Source: an uncultured Chlorobiaceae bacterium
GTDB taxonomy: Bacteria; Bacteroidota; Chlorobiia; Chlorobiales; Chlorobiaceae
Length of the DNA: 64,000 nt
Direction: 5' to 3'
Assembly: GCA_903824045.1 (NCBI GenBank)
Contig: CAIJVD010000010.1
Span: 1 to 64,000 of the forward strand
A program made the position numbers and the translations under genes. This document shows, piece by piece, positions 18,067 to 27,140 of this stretch. The notes under the pieces are model-generated. The model did not search any database. It saw only the letters and a program-made list of their open reading frames with translations, and was not told the origin of the DNA. How positions within the stretch are numbered: the stretch's first letter is position 1; every line of letters begins with the position of its first letter.

Positions 18067-20514
18067 TCAGGAACGCTCGTCAATTGAAATAATCTGGTCG
18101 GTAATTTCGGTGAAGGCGACATCGTGACTGATCAGGAATAGCTGGTCGTACCAGTGCTCTGTCACCTCCTCACGGCCGACGTCTATGGCGCGGAATGCGT
18201 GGGCGAGATTTTCGCGGCGGGAGGCGTCAAGGTTTGAGGTTGGCTCGTCGAAAAAGGCGATCCTTGCGCCGATAGTCTGCAAGAGCGCGAGCCTCAAGGC
18301 GACAACGGCGCTCATGGTCTGGCCGCCGGAGAGCTGGTCGTCGCTCCTCTCCCTCACAGCACCCGCCGCCATGTCGCGGAGGATGATCTGGTAGTTCTCT
18401 CCCCATACAAGTTCCTCATCCGATTCGGCAATGGTGCGGTAGATGCGATCGGCCCGCAGGGTTATCTCTTCGCGGAAACGCTCGGAGAGCTGTGCCGAGA
18501 CGTTTTTGAACACCTGGTTGCGCAGGAACCGTACCATCCGCTCCTTTTCCTCCAAGAGTGCAATCGCGCTCTTTTTTGCTTCCACATCCGCCTCTACCCT
18601 GCGAAGCGCGACGACCTCCATCTGGAGCCGTTCGATACTCTTTGCCGTGTCAAAAATCTGCTGCTGGCGGGTAGCGACCTCTGCTACGACCCGCTCCCGC
18701 TCCTGCTGAAGAGCCTGGTGCTCCTCAAGGCTGTACTCCCTGCCGGAGAGGGCATGATGCACTCGTTTCCCTTCCAGATCGTTCTTCAACCCCTCAAGTG
18801 CTGCCGACCATCTGTCAAAGTTCTCCCTCCGGCTCTCCAGCTCCCCGGCAACATTCTGGTTTGCCGTAAACTGCGCACTTGCCTCCTTGAAACGCACGCG
18901 CTCACTCTCCGCCGCCTCGATCTCGGTGTCGAGTAGCAGAAATGCCCGAAGCTCACTTTTTCTCGATTCCACACGACGCTCTGCATCCGAATGCTTTTTC
19001 CTCAGCAGTTCGAGAGGTTCAAGGCGAAGGCGGTTGCCGGAGCGTTTCTTTTCAAGCTCCAGCAGCTGCTTTTCGACCTCCTGCAGGCGTACCTTGTCGG
19101 CATCCATCGCCTTGACGGCAGCTTCAGCCCTCTGGAGCTGAAGAGCCAATGCGGAGATGCGCTGGCCGAGTGAGGCGATCTTCTGCTCAAGATCCTCCGT
19201 TTTCGTGGTAAAGAGGTCGCGCGCTTCGCCTCCTTCGATGTTCTTGCACTCCTCCTGAAAAAAGGGGCAGATGCCCGAAGCGAGCTTCTCCTTGCCCTCT
19301 TTTACCCCCTCAAGCCGTCCCTCGAGGAGTGACTTTTCCGTCCTGACTCTATCCGATTCAGCAAGCAGCTCCCCGAGAATGGCGGTATCCTCTGTTCGTG
19401 CACTTTTTGCAAGAAGTTCACGCGCTAAAGTGGCAAGTCTCTCGTGCTCATCATCAAGTTCAGTGTCGAGTTTCCGGATATCCGCCGCCTCATGCGTGGT
19501 TTTTGCCAGGAGATCACGGGCCTCCATTTCCAGTTCGCCGATCGCTTTCTCAAGAGTCCGGCGCTGTTGCTCCTGAGTCCGGAGTTTGGTCAGCCGACTT
19601 TCCGCTGCGTCGAAAGCTCTCTTGCCTTCCCGGTTCTCTTCGACCAATGCGACCGCTTTTTCGGTATCTGCGACGAGCTCCTTCTGCACCTCAATGGTTG
19701 CGGTTCCGTCAGTGATCCGTTTTTCAAGAGCCTCGATATCTTTGGCCATAACGGATAGCGCCCTCTCGCGTTCATCCAGCAGCGAAACTCTCTCCTGCAG
19801 ACCCTTCAGCATTGCGACTTTCTCCTCAAGCTCTGCTTTTGCGGCGGCAAGCATCCCGATGGAAGCGTCTCGCTCCCGCTCACGCTCCGGCAGTACGGCG
19901 AGCTGATGCTGGAGAAGCTCTATCATCTCCGAAAGGTTCTTTATCCGATCCTGCACGGCTGTGAGCAGCGACGAGGTGCCCTTGAAGGTCTTTCTCCAGG
20001 TGTCAATGCCGAGGATCTCGTCGAATGCCTCCTGCCGCTTTGTGACCTGCCTGATAATGAAAGGGCCGAGGAACTCGTTCTGGAAGGGGCCAATGACCAG
20101 CCGAAACTGCTCGCCGAGAGGCCGTCCGTTGGCAAGGCCGAGCAGCTCGGCAAGCCGTGCGCCGGTCTCCTCGATGCGCGCATGCTCCTCAACCTCAAAG
20201 TCATCGCCGGTTTTCTTTTCGAGCAGCCATTTCGATGCAGCGCCGACCGTGCGGGAGACCCTCCACACCTCGCCGGCATCGCACTCAAAAACAACCGCAA
20301 TCTTCCCCGACTTTGCTCCTATGGAGATGAAGCGTGATACATTGGAGACAAACTCCTGGGCATCGACACCGAAGAGCGCATAGCCGATGGCCTCAAATAC
20401 CGTGCTCTTGCCTGCACCGTTCGCTCCTGAAAGCACGTTGATGCCCGGCGAGAAGGTGAGGCTGGTGTCGCGGTGCGACTTGATGTTCTGCAGGTGTAGC
20501 GAAACTATCCGCAT
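18067..20514 (-). CDS. sbcC: SbcC/Rad50-family exonuclease ATPase subunit
   Basis: SMC-like ATPase partner of SbcD; together they cleave hairpins and process DNA ends. The 815-residue protein has Walker A (GANGAGKST, 30-38), long coiled coils, an apical cysteine motif, signature LSGGQ (from residue 728), Walker B IAFFDEPTSNLD and an H-loop LISHD. The zinc-hook region reads GICPFFQEEC (Cys416 and Cys423), so the two cysteines are six residues apart instead of the usual CXXC. At 815 residues it is shorter than the E. coli protein, with shorter coiled-coil arms. It overlaps the end of sbcD by ten bases. Confidence 0.94.
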   Translation of the reverse strand: MRIVSLHLQNIKSHRDTSLTFSPGINVLSGANGAGKSTVFEAIGYALFGVDAQEFVSNVSRFISIGAKSGKIAVVFECDAGEVWRVSRTVGAASKWLLEKKTGDDFEVEEHARIEETGARLAELLGLANGRPLGEQFRLVIGPFQNEFLGPFIIRQVTKRQEAFDEILGIDTWRKTFKGTSSLLTAVQDRIKNLSEMIELLQHQLAVLPERERERDASIGMLAAAKAELEEKVAMLKGLQERVSLLDERERALSVMAKDIEALEKRITDGTATIEVQKELVADTEKAVALVEENREGKRAFDAAESRLTKLRTQEQQRRTLEKAIGELEMEARDLLAKTTHEAADIRKLDTELDDEHERLATLARELLAKSARTEDTAILGELLAESDRVRTEKSLLEGRLEGVKEGKEKLASGICPFFQEECKNIEGGEARDLFTTKTEDLEQKIASLGQRISALALQLQRAEAAVKAMDADKVRLQEVEKQLLELEKKRSGNRLRLEPLELLRKKHSDAERRVESRKSELRAFLLLDTEIEAAESERVRFKEASAQFTANQNVAGELESRRENFDRWSAALEGLKNDLEGKRVHHALSGREYSLEEHQALQQERERVVAEVATRQQQIFDTAKSIERLQMEVVALRRVEADVEAKKSAIALLEEKERMVRFLRNQVFKNVSAQLSERFREEITLRADRIYRTIAESDEELVWGENYQIILRDMAAGAVRERSDDQLSGGQTMSAVVALRLALLQTIGARIAFFDEPTSNLDASRRENLAHAFRAIDVGREEVTEHWYDQLFLISHDVAFTEITDQIISIDERS

Positions 20515-21764
20515 GGAGCAACTCCCTCAAGGATACCGAGCAGTTCATCGCCCTCGCACTCCCCCTTCATCACCTGATCGCGTATGGCGATGGAGAGCCT
20601 CACAAGCTCCTCTTCCCGCCCCTTGTACTCGCTCTTTGAGGAGATAAGTCCACGCAGTACGTCATGCTCGATTTCGGCGAGGTTTTTCAGCTCCTTCTCC
20701 GATCCCGACTCGCCGGTGACGAGCGAGAGATGGTTTTTTATCTCAACATGCAGCGGCCGGCAAAGCTCCGCAACAGTCGCTCGCAGCCGCTCCCGTCCAA
20801 GCTCGAAGGGGTGGAACCCTACTCTTCCGGCAAGCTTCAGCTCAAGCAGCGGTGCCCGAGGGTCATTGATGCCTGCGGTTTTAGTGCCGACCTGCTCCCT
20901 CAGGCGCCCCAAAGCCTCATCAGCGCTTTGGGCGCCATCAAGCGCAACGCTCATCACAAGCATTGGGCGCGGGGAGGTCGTGCGAAACTCGTGGCGCCAC
21001 CCGCTCGCCTCTCTGGTGACGATATAGTAGCCCTTTGGGTAGCGCTCCTCCCCGAAATTAACGCACTCCGGAGAGCCCGGATTAAAGGCGTAGGTGCGCC
21101 CGTCGGGCGTCGGCAGGGTGTATGGCTTGTGGCCATGACCCAGCGCCACATAGTCGAACATACTCGCCAGCGCAAGCGCCTCTTCGGGCTTCATGTTGCC
21201 GATCTCAACCGGCGAGTAGCTCCAGATGCCTACATGAAAGAGGATGATGTTGTTTGTGGTGGTGACCGCCTCACAGATCCGAGCAACGTGACTGCCCGCC
21301 TGTGCGCCGATATAGCCGAGGCCGTAGATGTTCACTCCGCCAATTTCGATATGGCCACCCCGCCCCTCATTGCGGTCGAACGGGTCGAACCGGTAGGCGC
21401 CCTCCTCCGTTCTTGCGGGACGAAGCAGAGCGATATAGCCCATCTCCGAGAGTGCCTCCATCCACGATATGCTGTCGCGACGATGGATCCAGTCGTGGTT
21501 TCCCTCAACCGAGATGCACGGTATGGCTGCATCTTTCAGCGGTTGCAGGGCCTCTATGGTCCGGGCAAAGGTACGCGGCAGAATCTGGCCCGTATGGAAC
21601 AGATCCCCTGCAATCAGCATAAAATCAACCTGTTCAGCGACTGCCGCCGCAACAATGCCCTCCAGCATGGCAAAAAAATCCTCATAGCGTGCCGCTTCGC
21701 CCTCCCCGTTACGATAGCTCTTTCCAAGATGGATATCCGCCGTATGCAGAAATTTCAATGCCAT
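20505..21764 (-). CDS. sbcD: SbcD/Mre11-family nuclease subunit
   Basis: Metallophosphoesterase nuclease of the SbcCD complex. The 419-residue protein opens KFLHTADIHLGKSY (metal ligands D and H), then AGDLFHTG, VEGNHDWIHR and GHGHKPY, the phosphoesterase motifs in order. The C-terminal part is the SbcC-binding/capping region. It is the first gene of the sbcD-sbcC pair, with a ten-base overlap indicating coupling. The start at 21764 (MALKFLHTAD) fits the family. Confidence 0.95.
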   Translation of the reverse strand: MALKFLHTADIHLGKSYRNGEGEAARYEDFFAMLEGIVAAAVAEQVDFMLIAGDLFHTGQILPRTFARTIEALQPLKDAAIPCISVEGNHDWIHRRDSISWMEALSEMGYIALLRPARTEEGAYRFDPFDRNEGRGGHIEIGGVNIYGLGYIGAQAGSHVARICEAVTTTNNIILFHVGIWSYSPVEIGNMKPEEALALASMFDYVALGHGHKPYTLPTPDGRTYAFNPGSPECVNFGEERYPKGYYIVTREASGWRHEFRTTSPRPMLVMSVALDGAQSADEALGRLREQVGTKTAGINDPRAPLLELKLAGRVGFHPFELGRERLRATVAELCRPLHVEIKNHLSLVTGESGSEKELKNLAEIEHDVLRGLISSKSEYKGREEELVRLSIAIRDQVMKGECEGDELLGILEGVAPCG

Positions 21765-22120
21765 GATGATCGATGAAGGTTACACTCTCCTGCAGGGTTA
21801 TGAGAGTGCTTGTAGGAGAAGATAGGCAAATGGAGGCTATTTTTTTTAATACTCTCGGCAACACCGGGATGTTGATACGGAATATGCAGAGAACGTAATT
21901 TATTCAAGGAATTTGGCGCGGAATCAGGGTCGCTGATGAAACACAAGAAACCTGAGACCCTGCGTTATTGAGCAGCAGATCAGGCTATATTTCGATCTTC
22001 ATGGCCGCCATAAAGCTTCGTATATTGGCTCTGTGACTGCAAATTTCTGCGCGTCACTCCCGACAGAGCAATGAAACCGGCTCCGGATGGAGAACAGCGC
22101 GTAATCAATTAGAGATAGCG
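21765..22120. other. 356-bp divergent spacer, no gene seen
   Basis: Lies between divergent sbcD and the alcohol dehydrogenase. Only short ORFs without family resemblance. Must contain both promoters; none could be defined with confidence. Confidence 0.5.
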
Positions 22121-23176
22121 ATGAGCATGAATGTACTTGGTTTTGCCGCCCACTCGTCCAGGGAGGCATTGGTCCCCTACCGTTTTGAGCGCCGCGACCC
22201 TCGTGCGGATGACGTGATGATTGAGATCCTCTACTGTGGTGTCTGCCACTCCGACCTGCATCAGGTTCGCAACGACTGGGGCGGGAGCTGCTATCCGATC
22301 GTGCCGGGCCATGAGATTATCGGCCGCGTTGTCAGCGTCGGACCGGCCGTTACCCGTTTCAAATCCGGCGACCAGGTGGGCGTTGGCTGCATGGTCGACT
22401 CCTGCCAGAGCTGTGAGGCCTGCGATAGCGGCCTGGAGCAGTATTGCGAAGAAAGCGCAACCTTCACCTACAACTCGGTTGACCGTCATGACCATACGGC
22501 TACGTACGGCGGCTACTCCGAAAGGATCGTCGTGTCCGACAAATTTGTCCTGAAAATCCCCGATACGCTTGACCTGAAAGGGGCCGCACCTCTCCTGTGC
22601 GCCGGAATCACCACCTGGTCACCGCTTCGCCACTGGAAAATCGGCAAGGGCAGCAAGGTTGCGGTCATCGGCCTTGGCGGCCTCGGCCATATGGCGCTGA
22701 AACTTGCCAAAGCGCTGGGCGCAGAGGTCACGCTCTTCACCCGTTCACCCGAAAAAGCCGCTGACGCCCGTCGTCTCGGCGCAGACGAGATCGTGCTCTC
22801 CACTGACCCGAAGCAGATGACGGCCGTAAAACGCCGCTTTGAGCTCATCATCGATACCATCCCCAGCGTCCATGACCTCAACCCCTACTTACCCTCACTG
22901 GCCATTGACGGCACGCTGGTACTGGTCGGCTATCTGGGTGGTCTGGAGCCGCTGCTGAACACCGTACCCCTCATCATGGGCCGAAAATCAGTTGCCGGAT
23001 CGGTTATCGGCGGTATTGCCGAAACCCAGGAGATGCTCGACTTTTGTGGCCTGCATGGCATCACCTCGGATATTGAAGTGATCAGGATTCAGGATATCAA
23101 TGAAGCCTACGAACGAATGCTGAAGAGCGATGTCAAATATCGCTTTGTGATCGACCTCGCATCGCTGAAGAGCTGA
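22121..23176 (+). CDS. Zinc-dependent NAD(P) alcohol dehydrogenase (YahK/CAD-like)
   Basis: A 351-residue medium-chain dehydrogenase of the cinnamyl-alcohol/YahK type, reducing aldehydes with NADPH. Catalytic zinc site: CGVCHSD and GHEIIG; structural zinc site: four cysteines in DSCQSCEACDSGLEQYC; cofactor-binding GLGGLGHMALKLAKALG. These are complete, so the enzyme should be active. It is monocistronic as far as can be seen, with more than 500 bp of non-coding DNA following. Substrate cannot be predicted from sequence. Confidence 0.93.
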   Translation: MSMNVLGFAAHSSREALVPYRFERRDPRADDVMIEILYCGVCHSDLHQVRNDWGGSCYPIVPGHEIIGRVVSVGPAVTRFKSGDQVGVGCMVDSCQSCEACDSGLEQYCEESATFTYNSVDRHDHTATYGGYSERIVVSDKFVLKIPDTLDLKGAAPLLCAGITTWSPLRHWKIGKGSKVAVIGLGGLGHMALKLAKALGAEVTLFTRSPEKAADARRLGADEIVLSTDPKQMTAVKRRFELIIDTIPSVHDLNPYLPSLAIDGTLVLVGYLGGLEPLLNTVPLIMGRKSVAGSVIGGIAETQEMLDFCGLHGITSDIEVIRIQDINEAYERMLKSDVKYRFVIDLASLKS

Positions 23177-23758
23177 GAACGGAACAATCCTGCGCATCAA
23201 GATTACGGCCCAGGGTGCACGCTACCCCGAAGAGCCGGCGCGCATGATCAATCACACTTCAGCCGATTGCATGCGCCTGCCTTCATGCGCGCTCGTAACT
23301 GCTTGCAGTGTAAGTCGTCACCTCTTCGTGGACACAGGATCGCAGAGAGCTCAGACTTGAGTTGGAGGATTACAAGTTTACGTTTTCAGGAACGTCCCCC
23401 TCGGAATGTACCAATGACAATAAACCGCGGAGCGGAGGTATGTTGGTAGCTCCGAGAAAAAAACGACCGGCATGGAGATCTCTCTGCCGACTCGTCGGGA
23501 CGAGATGACACTCGGGAGAGAATGAGATGACACGGGGAGAGGGTGTGCGGCTGCAATTGCGGAGAGAATGTGACGAAAATGGCAACGCGTTGCGTAAAAT
23601 CTGTTAGCAACTCAGCGGGCTTAGCCGTAACTTCTCCTATGGCCTGAGACCCCTTGCCGTGCAGTGGCGACTTTCCCTGTCGCCGTTTTCAAGGATGTCT
23701 CCGGCTTTTTGATTTTTCCGCACAGATTCTTACTGCAAAGCACCAGAAACATTTGCGG
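23177..23758. other. ~580-bp intergenic region with repeat material
   Basis: No gene is evident between the alcohol dehydrogenase and the Nramp homologue. The region includes a 35-bp dispersed repeat (23476-23510) and a nearby partial tandem echo (GAGATGACACTCGGGAGAGAATGAGATGACACGGGGAGAG). Confidence 0.6.
23476..23510. repeat. Dispersed intergenic repeat, copy 1
   Basis: AGATCTCTCTGCCGACTCGTCGGGACGAGATGACA closely matches 30479-30513, differing by one substitution and a one-base indel in the core. Both copies lie in non-coding DNA. Confidence 0.7.
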
Positions 23759-25030
23759 ATGATACGGTTTATCAGAGATCGCTTGAAGGAGCATCCGCTG
23801 CTGCGGGTTGGGCCGGGGCTTATTACCGGGGTTGCTGATGACGACCCGAGCGGAATTGCGACCTACTCACAGGCGGGGGCGCAGTTCGGGCTCGACATGC
23901 TGTGGACGATGCCGCTGGCGTTTCCTCTGATGGCGGCAGTGCAGTCGATGTGTGCGCGTATAGGCAGGGTTACGGGAAAAGGGCTTGCGGCAAACATCAA
24001 AACCGCTTTCCCGCCCTTTGTGCTTCAGTGGGTTGTGGTGCTGCTGCTTATCGCAAACACGCTCAACATTGCAGCGGATGTAGCTGCCATGGGGGAAGTT
24101 GCCGAGCTGATCACCGGGTTGAACCGCCATCTTATGACCGCGGTATTTGTTTTTGGAACGATTATCCTTCAGGTCTTTATCCCCTATCATCGTTACGTCT
24201 CCTTCCTGAAGTGGCTGACCCTTTCGCTTCTGGCCTATGCTGCGGTGCTCTTTACGGTCCATGTGCCATGGGGTGAGGTGGCGAAGCGGACAGTCTGGCC
24301 GAGCCTCAGGCTGAATTCAGATGCTGCCGCAGTAATCGTCGGGGTTTTTGGCACAACCATCAGCCCCTATCTGTTTTTTTGGCAGGCGTCGGAAGAGGTT
24401 GAGGATATGCATGCAGTACGCGGAGCGGTTCCGCTTGTTGAAAATGACAAGGCTGGCGGTTCCGAGTTGCGACGCATCCGCTGGGACACCTGGACCGGAA
24501 TGTTCTACTCCAACATAACCGCATACTTCATCATCCTTGCCACAGCCGTAACTTTGCATGTTTCCGCAGTCACCGATATCAATACGGCTGCTGAGGCTGC
24601 GACCGCACTGAGGCCTCTGGCCGGCGAATTTGCGTTCATGCTCTTTGCTGTCGGCATTCTTGGTGTGGGGTTGATCGGGGTGCCTGTGCTGGCTGGCTCC
24701 GGGGCCTATGCCCTGTCGGAGGCGATGGGATGGAACTCCGGCCTGGAGTACAGGCCTGAAGATGCCCGGGGCTTTTACAGTATCATAGCGGTCAGCGTTC
24801 TGCTGGGGCTCGTCATACAGTACTCTCCAATCAGCCCGATGAAGGCACTCTTCTGGAGTGCGGTCATCAATGGGGTCATTGCCGTGCCACTAATGGTGGT
24901 CATAATCATGCTCGCATCGAAAAAATCCGTGATGGGAAAGTTCACCGTAAACCGGGTAATCATAGCTCTTGGCTGGATTGCGGTGATCGTCATGGGCGCC
25001 GCCACAGCACGGATGTTCCTACCCGGTTAG
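23759..25030 (+). CDS. Nramp-like transporter with non-canonical metal-site motifs
   Basis: A 423-residue multi-spanning membrane protein (about 11 helices) of the Nramp/SLC11 superfamily. I start at the ATG at 23759 (MIRFIRDRLKEHPLLRVGPG). In helix 1 the usual DPGN is DDDPSGIATYS; in helix 6 the usual (M)PH region is GTTISPYLFFWQASEE. The canonical coordinating Met and His are therefore absent, which argues against ordinary Mn/Fe transport and for the COG1914 outgroup, some of which move other ions such as Mg. Ion specificity is inference. Followed by a convergent cupin gene; no operon partner. Confidence 0.88.
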   Translation: MIRFIRDRLKEHPLLRVGPGLITGVADDDPSGIATYSQAGAQFGLDMLWTMPLAFPLMAAVQSMCARIGRVTGKGLAANIKTAFPPFVLQWVVVLLLIANTLNIAADVAAMGEVAELITGLNRHLMTAVFVFGTIILQVFIPYHRYVSFLKWLTLSLLAYAAVLFTVHVPWGEVAKRTVWPSLRLNSDAAAVIVGVFGTTISPYLFFWQASEEVEDMHAVRGAVPLVENDKAGGSELRRIRWDTWTGMFYSNITAYFIILATAVTLHVSAVTDINTAAEAATALRPLAGEFAFMLFAVGILGVGLIGVPVLAGSGAYALSEAMGWNSGLEYRPEDARGFYSIIAVSVLLGLVIQYSPISPMKALFWSAVINGVIAVPLMVVIIMLASKKSVMGKFTVNRVIIALGWIAVIVMGAATARMFLPG

Positions 25031-25055
25031 TTTTCCGCTCCATGACCGCCTCCGT

Positions 25056-25499
25056 TCAGGGTTTTGCGACGTTCGGGGTCTCTTTTATAACATTCGGTAC
25101 CCCTAGAGCTCCCGTATAGAAGACGACAAGCGAGACGCTCCCTGTGCCGAGGTTTCGTCCGTTATGCAGGGTGTTCATGACTTCCACAATAGCCTCCCCT
25201 TTTTTGAACTGGTAGCTCTGGCCCTCCTTCATTTCAACGGTGAGCATGCCTTCGAGCACATAGGCGTAAACCGGCACCGGGTGCTTGTGCCAGCCCGTCT
25301 CTCCCCCAGGCGGAATCGTAACGACCAGCGCGGTCACCTCCGGGTGTTCCGTCCGAAGGTAAGACAGCGGCTGGCCGTTGCTCGCACTGGACGATGTGAG
25401 CAGTTTTTTCACTTCGACGTTCCGGTAGTCGTCGGCTGCTGCCCTGCCGCTCAGCAGAAACATCAGCATAACGGAAACGATGAATGATCGACGTTGCAT
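25056..25499 (-). CDS. Secreted cupin-domain protein
   Basis: A 147-residue protein with a cleavable signal peptide (MQRRSFIVSVMLMFLLSGRAAA) and one cupin barrel: PPGGETGWHKHPVPVYAYVLEGMLTVE (motif 1 with two His and a Glu-side residue) and GEAIVEVMNTLHNGRNLG (motif 2 with His). A metal ion is likely bound, but catalytic activity cannot be assigned; similar small secreted cupins are often of unknown role. It is convergent with the Nramp gene (25 bp apart) and divergent from argH. Confidence 0.85.
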   Translation of the reverse strand: MQRRSFIVSVMLMFLLSGRAAADDYRNVEVKKLLTSSSASNGQPLSYLRTEHPEVTALVVTIPPGGETGWHKHPVPVYAYVLEGMLTVEMKEGQSYQFKKGEAIVEVMNTLHNGRNLGTGSVSLVVFYTGALGVPNVIKETPNVAKP

Positions 25500-25682
25500 A
25501 AAAACCTCCTCCCTGCTTTATTTTTACGGTAAACTAACTAATCATTCATTCAAACCATTGCCGTCGGTTCAGCACTCTCGGCAAATATACGCCTCCCCGA
25601 ACACCCTTTATCAAGGTTCTTTTTCGCTCGATTTTGTTATTTTCCTGCTCAGTGTTCCCATCCGCAAACAATCCATACCGAC

Positions 25683-27065
25683 ATGAGCAACAAAAAAGAA
25701 CTTCTCTGGCAGAGCCGATTTTCCGAACCGTTCGACCGCAATGCACTGCTTTTCTCTTCATCGGTTCATGTCGACAAAAAGCTCTACCGGGAGGATATTG
25801 AGGGTTCGATAGCCCATGTAACGATGCTCGGTGAGGAGCATATCGTCAGCAGCGAGGATGCATTGCAGATCATTGAGGGGCTGCGCGAAGTAAAGGAGGA
25901 GATCACGCACGGCTCGCTCATTCCACACTGGGAGGATGAGGATATCCATACGGTCATAGAGAACCGGCTGAAGGAGAAAATCGGCCCGGTTGCCGGCAAG
26001 CTCCACTCCGGCAGAAGCCGCAACGATCAGGTGGCGACCGATACGCGGCTCTACATGCGCCGTCAGATTGCGGACCTTCAGAAGGCACTCAGCGGATTGC
26101 TCGGAGTGCTGGTCAAGAAGGCTGAAACCTACCGCGAAACAATCATTTTTGGCTACACCCATCTGCAACGTGCCCAGCCGATCTCTGCGGGCCACTACTA
26201 TCTGGCGTGGTTCAACATGTTCCTGCGTGACCGCCAGCGGCTCCAGGACCTTTTGAAGCGGGTCAACATCTCCCCTCTCGGCGCCGCAGCGTTTGCCGGC
26301 TCTACGCTGCCGCTCAATCCGCGGAGAACTGCCGAGCTGCTCGGGTTCGACGATCTCTTTTCGAACAGCATCGATGCGGTGAGCGACCGGGACACGGTCA
26401 TTGAGTTCATCTCCGCCTGTTCGGTGATTATGATGCACCTCTCAAGATTTTCAGAGGACATTATTCTCTGGAGCTCCTACGAGTTCGGCTACCTGGAAAT
26501 CAGCGACGCCTTTGCGACGGGGTCATCAATCATGCCGCAGAAAAAGAATGCAGATATTGCCGAGCTGGTCAGGGGAAAAAGCGGAAGGGTCTACGGCAAT
26601 CTGATGGCGATGCTGACCATTATGAAGGGGCTGCCGCTCTCCTATAACCGCGACATGCAGGAGGACAAGCAGCCGCTCTTCGACAGCGCCGAAACCGCCA
26701 TCGAGAGCGTCAAGATCTTCAGCAAGCTGCTTGAACACACCACCCTCAAAGAGGAACGGCTTGCGAAGCTGACGGCCGAAGATCTCAGCCTTGCCACAGA
26801 GATTGCCGAATACCTTGTCGGCAAGCAGATCCCCTTCCGCGATGCTCACCGCATAACCGGAAAGATTGTGACCTGGAGCATCGCCTCAGCGGTGAACCTG
26901 CCGAAGATTCCTCTGGAAACCCTGAAAGAGTTCTCTGCGGTTATCGACGCTGACATCTACGACTGCCTGAAACCCGAAGCGAGCGTGAACTCGAAAAAGA
27001 CGCACGGAAGCTGCTCCTTCGACTCAGTTGCCGCACAACTGAAAGAGGCTCGCAAACAGCTTTAA
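25683..27065 (+). CDS. argH: Argininosuccinate lyase
   Basis: Last step of arginine biosynthesis: argininosuccinate to arginine plus fumarate. 460 residues with [12 protein letters not shown] near 110-120, the lyase-superfamily signature [20 protein letters not shown] containing the catalytic serine loop, and a normal C-terminus. Other arg genes are not adjacent. A long bidirectional hairpin terminator lies just downstream. Start at 25683 ([13 protein letters not shown]) matches the family. Confidence 0.97.
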   Translation: MSNKKELLWQSRFSEPFDRNALLFSSSVHVDKKLYREDIEGSIAHVTMLGEEHIVSSEDALQIIEGLREVKEEITHGSLIPHWEDEDIHTVIENRLKEKIGPVAGKLHSGRSRNDQVATDTRLYMRRQIADLQKALSGLLGVLVKKAETYRETIIFGYTHLQRAQPISAGHYYLAWFNMFLRDRQRLQDLLKRVNISPLGAAAFAGSTLPLNPRRTAELLGFDDLFSNSIDAVSDRDTVIEFISACSVIMMHLSRFSEDIILWSSYEFGYLEISDAFATGSSIMPQKKNADIAELVRGKSGRVYGNLMAMLTIMKGLPLSYNRDMQEDKQPLFDSAETAIESVKIFSKLLEHTTLKEERLAKLTAEDLSLATEIAEYLVGKQIPFRDAHRITGKIVTWSIASAVNLPKIPLETLKEFSAVIDADIYDCLKPEASVNSKKTHGSCSFDSVAAQLKEARKQL

Positions 27066-27085
27066 GGGTCGTCATGAAAAGAACC

Positions 27086-27126
27086 AAAGCAAAAAGCCCC
27101 CGGACAAACCAGGGGCTTTTTGCTTT
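27086..27126. terminator. Bidirectional terminator between argH and prc
   Basis: Perfect 15-bp stem AAAGCAAAAAGCCCC/GGGGCTTTTTGCTTT with an 11-nt loop. A-tract and T-tract on opposite sides allow termination of both convergent genes. Confidence 0.9.
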
Positions 27127-27140
27127 ATAGGAGAATCGGC

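Noticed and set aside
17898-18122. 74-aa minus-strand ORF
   Set aside because: Built from the RAYT-like motif and repeat-type sequence, and overlaps the sbcC end; not a gene.
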